Source of the DNA: VFKU01 sp964620045
GTDB lineage: Bacteria; Hydrogenedentota; Hydrogenedentia; Hydrogenedentales; GCA-2746185
NCBI GenBank assembly: GCA_964620045.1
Contig: CAZUJL010000033.1
Location: 1-38,701, forward strand
Length of the DNA: 38,701 nucleotides
Direction of reading: 5' to 3'
Shown here: positions 32,800-38,701 of the stretch, piece after piece
Layout: each line of letters opens with the position of its first letter
How positions within the stretch are numbered: position 1 is the first letter of the stretch
The notes under the pieces: generated by a model
Told to the model about the DNA's origin: nothing
The model's database searches: none
The model's input: only the letters and a program-made list of their open reading frames with translations
Made by a program: the position numbers and the translations under genes

Positions 32800-34293
32800 G
32801 TGGCGGGGGATGACACCTATCAACGGCTGAAGTCCGAAGTGGACTCGTGGGCGGCCGAAGTGTCTCGGATACGATCCACACTGGCGCAACCTTCGCGCTT
32901 GAAATTGCAGACGTCCAGTAGGCCGGCGTTCCGACTTGATCGCGCGCAACCCGCGCCGGTGCCGGGCGACGTCACGATGTCCAAAGTCGCCGCCGAGGCG
33001 GAAGCGCGTGCGCGCACGAGTGACGACGAGCGCGCGCGGCTTGAAACGGAACTTGACTATGCGCGCGAGCAACTCTTGCAGCGCAACGCCGACGCGATCG
33101 ACGCAATGCAGGTCGCGGATGAAAAAACCGAACAGCTCGAAGAAGTGGCGCGCGCGCTGGGTCGTGCGCGGATTGCGCTCGACGAGACGACGCAGCACCT
33201 GCGCGGAAAAGAGTGGGCGGTGCTGCAACTTCAGAACGAACTCACGCTGTTGCGCGGCGACGGGACCGGCCGCATTCCGCCGAACACGGTACCCGTCGAA
33301 GATTACGACGCGCTCGCCGAGTCGCACATGTCGTTGCGCGCGGAAGTGAGTCATCTGCAAGAACGAGTGGTGCAGCGCGATCACGAAGCGCTCTCGTTGC
33401 GCGAGCGCCTCGACACCGCGCAGCAGGAACTCAGCATGTGGGAATCCGCCGCGCCGATGAGCGGGGCGGGAGTCGCGCGGTTGGCGGGCGTACTCGCGGA
33501 GCGCAGTGCGGCGCTCGAACAATATGAAGAGACCGCGGTCGGGCAGAAACTTTTAATCGGTGCGTTGCGGCAGGAACTCGATTCCGTGCGCGCGGCGCTC
33601 GATCAGCGTGATGTCGATCACGATCGTCTGGCGCAGGCGCTGCGGATGGAAATGGATTGCCTGCGGGCGATTGCGTCCGAGCGGGAATTCGTTATCGGAC
33701 ATCAGGCCCACACGATCGATGAGGCCGCCCGTCGCGAGGCGCAGATGTCCTCGGAGTTGGTGGAGATTCGCGAGTTGTGCGAATCGCTGCGCCGCCGGGC
33801 CGACGACGCCCATACGGAGCGCGAGGAGCAGGTCCGGGACATGGAACTGCTGCGCGCGAAGCTGTCCGAGCGCGAGAGCGAGGTCTGGAAGCTACGGGCT
33901 GCGCCGGGGGGCACGCCGAACGTGCCGGCCGAGATGCCTGCGCCGGGGATGGCTCAATTGCAGGCCGCCCTGGTCGCGCGCGATGCCGAATTGGAACGTG
34001 CCCGCGAGCGGATTGAGTTCTTGCGCTCACTGACCCGGGATACGCCCGCTGTCACGGCGGAGCTCATGCCGAAGCCCGTGGCGCCAATTCTGGCGAAGTC
34101 ACCAAAATCGAAAGAGTCGATCGTCCAGAAGGAAGACATCAACGTCGATCTCTTTCAGCCGAACTCGGCCTTGCAACGGGAAGTGGAACAGGCGCTCTCG
34201 CTGCGTTTCCCGTGGCCGTTGGTGGCGATACTCGGCGGGATGGCGGGCCTTGGCTTGCTCTTGATAGGTGTTTTGGCGCTGTTCTTGGCCTGA
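32800..34293 (+). CDS. Tail-anchored coiled-coil protein, unknown function
   Basis: A 497-residue protein of unrecognised family. Residues about 60-430 are long stretches of heptad-like Glu/Arg/Leu/Ala sequence typical of coiled coils, broken near 155-165 and 365-385 by Gly/Pro segments. One hydrophobic helix, PWPLVAILGGMAGLGLLLIG and onward, lies at about 473-495, at the very C-terminus. The topology implies an inner-membrane tail anchor with a cytoplasmic rod. The start is GTG 32800, after GGGGAGA. A strong promoter precedes it, so it is likely well expressed. A structural or scaffold role in cell shape, division or the envelope is conceivable but not shown. It converges on the ankyrin gene. 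Confidence 0.75.
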   Translation: MAGDDTYQRLKSEVDSWAAEVSRIRSTLAQPSRLKLQTSSRPAFRLDRAQPAPVPGDVTMSKVAAEAEARARTSDDERARLETELDYAREQLLQRNADAIDAMQVADEKTEQLEEVARALGRARIALDETTQHLRGKEWAVLQLQNELTLLRGDGTGRIPPNTVPVEDYDALAESHMSLRAEVSHLQERVVQRDHEALSLRERLDTAQQELSMWESAAPMSGAGVARLAGVLAERSAALEQYEETAVGQKLLIGALRQELDSVRAALDQRDVDHDRLAQALRMEMDCLRAIASEREFVIGHQAHTIDEAARREAQMSSELVEIRELCESLRRRADDAHTEREEQVRDMELLRAKLSERESEVWKLRAAPGGTPNVPAEMPAPGMAQLQAALVARDAELERARERIEFLRSLTRDTPAVTAELMPKPVAPILAKSPKSKESIVQKEDINVDLFQPNSALQREVEQALSLRFPWPLVAILGGMAGLGLLLIGVLALFLA

Positions 34294-34311
34294 GCGAGTC
34301 CGGTTCAAATG

Positions 34312-34377
34312 TGTTTCCGGACGGTTTCTGCGAGAAACAGACAGTAAGAATCTCTAATCAGAAACAATCTTGAAACA
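34312..34377. repeat. GAAACA repeats and small hairpin between convergent genes
   Basis: The 86-base gap between two convergent stops holds GAAACA at 34334-34339, 34361-34366 and 34372-34377, plus its reverse complement TGTTTC at 34312-34317. GTTTCT-GCG-AGAAAC (34324-34338) can form a weak hairpin. The gap is AT-rich. It could be a bidirectional terminator or a protein-binding cluster. Confidence 0.35.
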
Positions 34378-34379
34378 GT

Positions 34380-35774
34380 TTAGAGTTCGGCGTTCGGATC
34401 GCCTTCGGGCATCACGGCCCGGATGACGTCGGCTGCTTCATGGTGACCCGCTTTGCGCGCGAGGTCGAGCGCTGACCGGCCGTTGTACAGCATGGTCGGG
34501 TCGGCGTGGTGCGAGAGCAGGGTCTTCACGATTCCTACATGACCCTTGCCGGCGGCATAGTGCAACGCCGTTTTGCCGTCCCGGTTGGTGGCATTGACCG
34601 ACGCGCCTTTGGTCAGTAGCAGGTCGACCATTTTGGGATTCCCGCCGCTTGCCGCCATGTGCAGCAGCGTCCATTCGTGGCGGCTCGTGCGCAGCGTGAT
34701 CAGGCCCGGGCGCACGAGCAGGACCTGCTCCACGCGCACGATGTCGCCCGCGATCACGGCGTCCAGGATGCCGAGGCTTTCGTCTACATGCGCGCACTTC
34801 TCGCATTTGACGTTGCGCAGCTTTGTTTCATGGCCGCAGCGGCCGCAAATACGCATCTTGGGCCGCGCGGTGTACTTCGGCAAATCCTCGCTGACGGATT
34901 TCGGCATGCCGTCCGACAGCGGTGTTTCACGCCCGTTCGTCGGCGTGTCTGACTTGGGCGGCGTGAGGCGCAGACCCGGTACGGCATTGCGCACGGCCTG
35001 CAGCGCAGTGTCCATCGTCGGCGTTTCGCGTGAAACAGCAGGCTCGATCACCGGCGTGGTCTTGCGGCGCTGCACTTTGAGCAGCGGGTCTTCATACAAC
35101 GGGCGCGGCGTCTGCGTCGGGCCTTCGACCGGCGGCGGCAGCGGCATGCGCTCCAACGCGGAGGCCGGTTCCTCGGCCAGCATGGGAGGCGTCTCGATAA
35201 TGCCGCTGTTGCTTTCCTTCTCGATCGGTGTATTCGGCATCGGGATGGGCGCGGAAACTTCGGCGACCGGTGGCGCGGGCGCGGCGTCTGCTTTCGAACT
35301 CCGATCCAGTTTAAAACCCGAGTCCGATTTCGACGCAACATCCGGTTTTGATGCGGGATCAAGCTTTGAGTCGGAACCTTGGGCCGGCGCGGGCTGGCGC
35401 AGGGTCGCGCGCAGCGCTTCGAGCGCGGCGGCGAAACTATCTGTCGACGGCGCAGGCGTACTATTCGCCGCGGGTGTGGGCGGCGTAGCAATGGGCGGAG
35501 TCTGCGCCGCCGGTGCGGCCGGCGCCAACGAGATCATCTCCACTTCGTCGCCAAACTCATTACGCGACGGCGGCGGAGTCTGCAGATCGGTGGCTGTCGA
35601 GCGATTCGTGTCTTCGGTGTACGTAACGGTGGTCTCCGCGTGTGGCGTGGCGCTCGGCCGCTGGCCGTCCTGATAGCGACGCACGGCGACCTCGGCCGCG
35701 TCATGCTCGGCGCGTGCGAGGCGATCTGCCTGTGACGTCGGCTTATCGGTCAGCTTGCGTAGGCCCACGACCAT
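34380..35774 (-). CDS. Ankyrin-repeat protein with zinc ribbon and long disordered region
   Basis: A 464-residue cytoplasmic protein. Residues 1-300 are low-complexity, rich in Pro, Ala, Thr and Ser, and look disordered; this includes a patch of repeated (S/D)SK-type units near 133-165. A zinc-ribbon-like motif CGRCGHETKLRNVKCEKC follows at about 311-328. The last 130 residues hold about three to four ankyrin repeats, for example EWTLLHMAASGGNPKMVDLLL and KTALHYAAGKGHVGIVKTLL. Ankyrins mediate protein binding. ATG 35774 has GAGGA only a base away, while GTG 35768 has it at six bases, so translation may begin at the latter. No signal peptide is present. The function is unknown. Confidence 0.78.
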   Translation of the reverse strand: MVVGLRKLTDKPTSQADRLARAEHDAAEVAVRRYQDGQRPSATPHAETTVTYTEDTNRSTATDLQTPPPSRNEFGDEVEMISLAPAAPAAQTPPIATPPTPAANSTPAPSTDSFAAALEALRATLRQPAPAQGSDSKLDPASKPDVASKSDSGFKLDRSSKADAAPAPPVAEVSAPIPMPNTPIEKESNSGIIETPPMLAEEPASALERMPLPPPVEGPTQTPRPLYEDPLLKVQRRKTTPVIEPAVSRETPTMDTALQAVRNAVPGLRLTPPKSDTPTNGRETPLSDGMPKSVSEDLPKYTARPKMRICGRCGHETKLRNVKCEKCAHVDESLGILDAVIAGDIVRVEQVLLVRPGLITLRTSRHEWTLLHMAASGGNPKMVDLLLTKGASVNATNRDGKTALHYAAGKGHVGIVKTLLSHHADPTMLYNGRSALDLARKAGHHEAADVIRAVMPEGDPNAEL

Positions 35775-35799
35775 TCCTCAATCGAGTCGCTGGTAATCA

Positions 35800-35844
35800 G
35801 TTGACAATCAACGACGCAAACGGGAGTCCACACGGATTCTCCCG
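35800..35844. promoter_or_regulatory. Two inverted repeats in the divergent ankyrin/lptD region
   Basis: The 310-base gap 35775-36084 contains no gene. It holds GTTGA-CAA-TCAAC (35800-35812) and CGGGAG with CTCCCG around a 12-base loop (35821-35844), both perfect. They lie in the probable leader or promoter of the ankyrin gene. An lptD-side promoter lies further right at 35963-35991. Nothing else was recognised in the gap. Confidence 0.35.
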
Positions 35845-35962
35845 ATCTACTCGTACGAACTGTACCTGCAAGGTGCCCATTTTGGTCAAGGGTGCGCTCC
35901 GGCCAGCGTATAACTCTAATAGCGGATTGAACTTAGAACGTTGGGGTGGATCGCGGCGATTT

Positions 35963-35991
35963 TTGTCCGCAATTCTTTCCACTGCTATACT
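35963..35991 (+). promoter_or_regulatory. Promoter of the lptD-like gene
   Basis: TTGTCC (35963-35968) and TATACT (35986-35991) are 17 bases apart. The -10 and what follows (TATACTCCGCGCG) nearly match the flagellar promoter (TATACTTCGCGCG). Confidence 0.55.
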
Positions 35992-36084
35992 CCGCGCGAC
36001 GTTCCGGGGGGAGCGGCGGCCACGTCGGGCAGGCTGTCGGCGCGATTTTTTCCTGTATCGGGCGCTCGCGGGGGAGCGAATCCT

Positions 36085-38701
36085 ATGAGGCGGTGGGGAC
36101 TGCCGATGCTCAGTGCATTGGTGTGTCTGTATGCGCCGTCGTCTCTCATTTTCGCGCAAACCACTCCTTCGCTAATTTTCCAGGGCGGCGCCGCGCGCGA
36201 TGTCGTTGCGTCGCCCGCCGGCGATCGTTTGTACGTCGCGCTTTATTCTTCCGACGAACTCGTCGCCATCGATGCAGCCTCGGGCAAGGAATTGTTGCGC
36301 GCGCGCGTCGGCGACGGACCCTCGGCTGTGATCGCGGCGAACGATGCGATCGCGGTGCTCAACCGCGCAGGCAGCAGTGTGTCGATTCTCAGCGCCGCCG
36401 ATTTGTCTGCGCGAGCGACCGTCACCGTATCCGCGGGTACGAATTCGCTGGTGGCGGCCGATGCCGCTCATGTAGCGGCGCTCGACCCTTTCGAAGCCAC
36501 TGTCACACTCATCGATCTGGCTGCCGGCACAACGACGCAGTCGACTGAACTCGCCAACACGATCCCGGTGGGTGCTGCAGTGGCCAGCGGCAGTCTGATG
36601 GTTGCCAGCAAGAGCCCCGCGCTGCTCGTGCGGTTGGACGCATCGACACTCGCAGAGACTGGCCGCGTAACGCTGAGCGCCGCGCCGCGTGCGATTGCGG
36701 CGAATGGTTCCGGTTTTGTCGCCGTGGCCACAAACGATTCTCTGGCGCTGATCGATGCCGCCACGATGCAGGTCGTGCGCTCCGAACCAATCGCGGTCAC
36801 CAGCGTGACCTCCGCGCCAAACGGCGTCTTGTGTTTGGCCGGCAATGAAGTGCGGTTGTACAACACCGCGCTGCAGCCTGAACTGGCCGCGGCGGTCCCT
36901 GAAAATGCGCGCGGCGCGCGCGTTGTCGGAAGCGAATGGATTGCATGGTCGCCGGAACTGGGCCGCATCTGGCGCGTGGCATCGGGGCCGGTCACGGTGG
37001 CCGCCCAGCCCGCACCGGACAGTCAGCCCGCCGTGGTAGCGCAGGTGGCGCCACCGGCTCCCACGCCGGAATCGGTGCAAAATCCTGAACCGGCGGCGGT
37101 GGCTCAAGCGGAACCTGCGCCCGTCGCGGAAACGCCTGCACCGGCTCCCGAACCGACTCCTGCACCGACTCCTGAACCAACCCCGGCGCCTGCGGCGATT
37201 GAACCGGCCGTTGAGCCGACGGCCGAGGTGCCGGCGGCGGAATCTGCGGCGCAGCCGGCACCGGAAACGTCTGCCGTCGAACCGGCGGTGGATGTCCCGC
37301 AGGTGGTCGCGGAAGCGGTTGCCGAAGAGCCCGCCGTGCCGTATCACCTGACCGTACACCCGTCGCGGCCGGGCCTGGGCGGATCGCGGCCTTATGCGCC
37401 GCGCTTCGGCGATCCCACGGGCCGCACGATTCAGCAGGAATTGAATCGCGCACTGCAAGTGGCGGCGGACAGCGACAGCCTGACGAACATCGATTTCAGC
37501 CAACCCATGGTGCTGAAAGAAACGAATCGGTTACGCCGTGGCACCGAAAATGGCAAGAGCGTTTTGACCATGGGCCCGGATGCCGTGTTTGAAATCGATC
37601 AGGTCCATGTCGAGGCCGATACATTGCGGTATGTGCTCAAGCCGCAGGAATTGATACTGGAAGGTGACGTATCGCTACAGCGCGGAGACTCGGCGCTCAC
37701 CGCTGATCGCATTCGCGCGTTCAACGTGCCGCCGATCATATTGACAGGCCGCCCGCTGGTGCCGTCGAACCGCGAAAAGTCCATTCCGCATCCACTCGTG
37801 CCGCGCGGATACAAAGCACCCAAGCCGGATGGTCTGCCGCCGCTCGGCATGATCGCGATGGACAACGTGCACTGGACCGAGCCGGGTCGTCATCTCGACG
37901 CTGAATCGGTGGAGGCGAATTCACTCGCGCGCAACGCCGACATGGTGAAGCCGACGGGCAGCGTGGGGCCGGCGTATTTCGGCGCGGAACGCCTGCGTGT
38001 GCTGGGGCCGGACGAAATCATCGGCAATGATTTCTGGATCACGACATGCGATGACCCGGTGCCGCACTATCGCCTGCGTTTATCGCGCGTGGAGACGCAG
38101 GGCGACGATGCGATTCGTGGTTCGCACGCGCGCCTGCAGTTGGGCAAGGTCGATACGCCGTTTTATGTGCCGCGCTTGACCGCGTCGCTGTTGCCGGGCG
38201 AGCGGCGTCTGCGGACGGAACTTAACCTCGGCCGCGCGACCGACATCGGCAACTTCCTGAACGTCGCGCAGTGGCTGCGCGTGTTCGACAACGTCGACGT
38301 CGCGCCGCGCATCTACGCGACCACGCAGCAGGGCGTCGGATTCGGCTTCGACAGCGAATACAACTTCATGAACGACCCGGCCTCGGCCTTGTACCGCAGC
38401 GAAGGCCGGTTACAGACGTTGTATACGACGGAGGACAACGGGTACACGCACTGGTATCACCGGCAGGAATTCACGCCGGACACCGTGATGCTGGGCCAGT
38501 GGGAGCAGTGGTACGACCAGCGTTTCTACAAAGACTTTTACAACAGCGAGTATGAGAACCGCACGGGTCCGCGCAGTTTCGCCAGCGTGACGCATACGCA
38601 GCCGACGTGGTTGGCGACGGGCACGGTCGCCAAGGCCACGCACGACTTCACGACTGAAACGGAGAAGCTTCCGGAGCTGAACTTCGCGATGTTCGAGCGC
38701 C
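36085..38701 (+). CDS. lptD: LptD/OstA-like LPS-assembly protein with an N-terminal beta-propeller-like domain (partial, runs off the window)
   Basis: The frame is open from ATG 36085 (GGGGGAGCG upstream) to the last base, giving 872 residues without a stop. A signal peptide ends near FA-QT (residue 25). Residues about 25-315 are repeats of the YVTN/beta-propeller kind (DRLYVALYSSDELVAIDAA, NDSLALIDAATMQVV). A Pro/Glu/Ala-rich linker covers about 315-420. After it come OstA/LptA-like strands (EIDQVHVEADTLRYVLKP, LILEGDVSLQRGDSALTADR), a TTCDDPVPHYRL segment and VDTPFYVPRLTASLLPGER, typical of the LptD periplasmic-to-barrel transition, then barrel-like sequence. LptD inserts LPS into the outer leaflet of the outer membrane. 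The propeller plus linker is not part of LptD as I know it, so the identity of the whole protein is moderately certain. Confidence 0.75.
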   Translation, partial: MRRWGLPMLSALVCLYAPSSLIFAQTTPSLIFQGGAARDVVASPAGDRLYVALYSSDELVAIDAASGKELLRARVGDGPSAVIAANDAIAVLNRAGSSVSILSAADLSARATVTVSAGTNSLVAADAAHVAALDPFEATVTLIDLAAGTTTQSTELANTIPVGAAVASGSLMVASKSPALLVRLDASTLAETGRVTLSAAPRAIAANGSGFVAVATNDSLALIDAATMQVVRSEPIAVTSVTSAPNGVLCLAGNEVRLYNTALQPELAAAVPENARGARVVGSEWIAWSPELGRIWRVASGPVTVAAQPAPDSQPAVVAQVAPPAPTPESVQNPEPAAVAQAEPAPVAETPAPAPEPTPAPTPEPTPAPAAIEPAVEPTAEVPAAESAAQPAPETSAVEPAVDVPQVVAEAVAEEPAVPYHLTVHPSRPGLGGSRPYAPRFGDPTGRTIQQELNRALQVAADSDSLTNIDFSQPMVLKETNRLRRGTENGKSVLTMGPDAVFEIDQVHVEADTLRYVLKPQELILEGDVSLQRGDSALTADRIRAFNVPPIILTGRPLVPSNREKSIPHPLVPRGYKAPKPDGLPPLGMIAMDNVHWTEPGRHLDAESVEANSLARNADMVKPTGSVGPAYFGAERLRVLGPDEIIGNDFWITTCDDPVPHYRLRLSRVETQGDDAIRGSHARLQLGKVDTPFYVPRLTASLLPGERRLRTELNLGRATDIGNFLNVAQWLRVFDNVDVAPRIYATTQQGVGFGFDSEYNFMNDPASALYRSEGRLQTLYTTEDNGYTHWYHRQEFTPDTVMLGQWEQWYDQRFYKDFYNSEYENRTGPRSFASVTHTQPTWLATGTVAKATHDFTTETEKLPELNFAMFER
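37130..37220 (+). repeat. Pro/Glu/Ala/Thr-rich coding tandem repeats in the lptD linker
   Basis: Imperfect repeats of CCGACTCCTGAACC type encode APxPEPTPAPTPEPTPAP-like sequence joining the propeller to the OstA-like part. It is a flexible spacer, likely to vary in length between strains. Confidence 0.5.

Noticed and set aside
37130..37220. Tandem DNA repeat as a CRISPR or minisatellite
   Set aside because: The repeats are in frame, imperfect and encode a Pro/Glu linker; there are no spacers or palindromic units.

Overview
The window is GC-rich chromosomal DNA from a Gram-negative, flagellated bacterium. Coding density is very high and genes lie on both strands. An outer membrane is implied by an LptD-like protein (end of the window) and several signal-peptide proteins. 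A flagellum is implied by FliM, FliN/FliY, a FliA-type sigma factor, FliK and a short FlhB-type protein. The mixture (PrsK-like kinase, carboxypeptidase-regulatory repeat proteins, unusual LptD, many proteins of unknown function) would fit a poorly cultured phylum such as Hydrogenedentota or a relative. That placement is an inference from style, not from a marker gene. I saw no rRNA, tRNA, CRISPR array, insertion sequence or phage gene.

Layout. 1-3393 (+): the 3' end of a glutathione-independent formaldehyde dehydrogenase, an AT-richer orphan gene, an M28-like protein that has lost most metal ligands, and a phosphomannomutase/phosphoglucomutase. 3400-13613 (-): a closely spaced run read from high to low coordinates. 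It encodes a radical-SAM-like protein without the cluster cysteines, a beta-ketoacyl synthase with an altered active site, a membrane histidine kinase, a second kinase-like protein whose phosphoacceptor His is Gln, and a sigma-54 response regulator. After a hairpin and a new promoter come a PfkB sugar kinase and a small unknown gene. 13903-15584 (+): a family 2 glycosyltransferase overlapping a polysaccharide deacetylase, divergent from that run across an AT-rich region with paired inverted repeats.

15731-21224 (+) is a flagellar operon (fliM, fliN/Y, fliA-type sigma, unknown, membrane-anchored HTH protein, fliK, short flhB). 21352-23610 (+) is an acyltransferase-lipase fusion, facing a four-helix membrane protein. 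24202-26997 (+) is a tight molybdenum cofactor operon, moaA-moaC-mobA-moaD-moaE. 27004-32618 (-) encodes RidA, a TPR/HExxH secreted peptidase-like protein and two secreted proteins with carboxypeptidase-regulatory repeats and thioredoxin-like tails without CxxC. 32800-34293 (+) is a tail-anchored coiled-coil protein, 34380-35774 (-) an ankyrin/zinc-ribbon protein, and 36085 to the window end (+) a propeller-LptD fusion.

A recurring theme is enzyme folds that have kept the scaffold but lost catalytic residues: M28, radical SAM, histidine kinase, ketosynthase and thioredoxin-like domains. Three of these sit in one operon with an apparently intact kinase and regulator. That operon is the best candidate in the window for an undescribed system.
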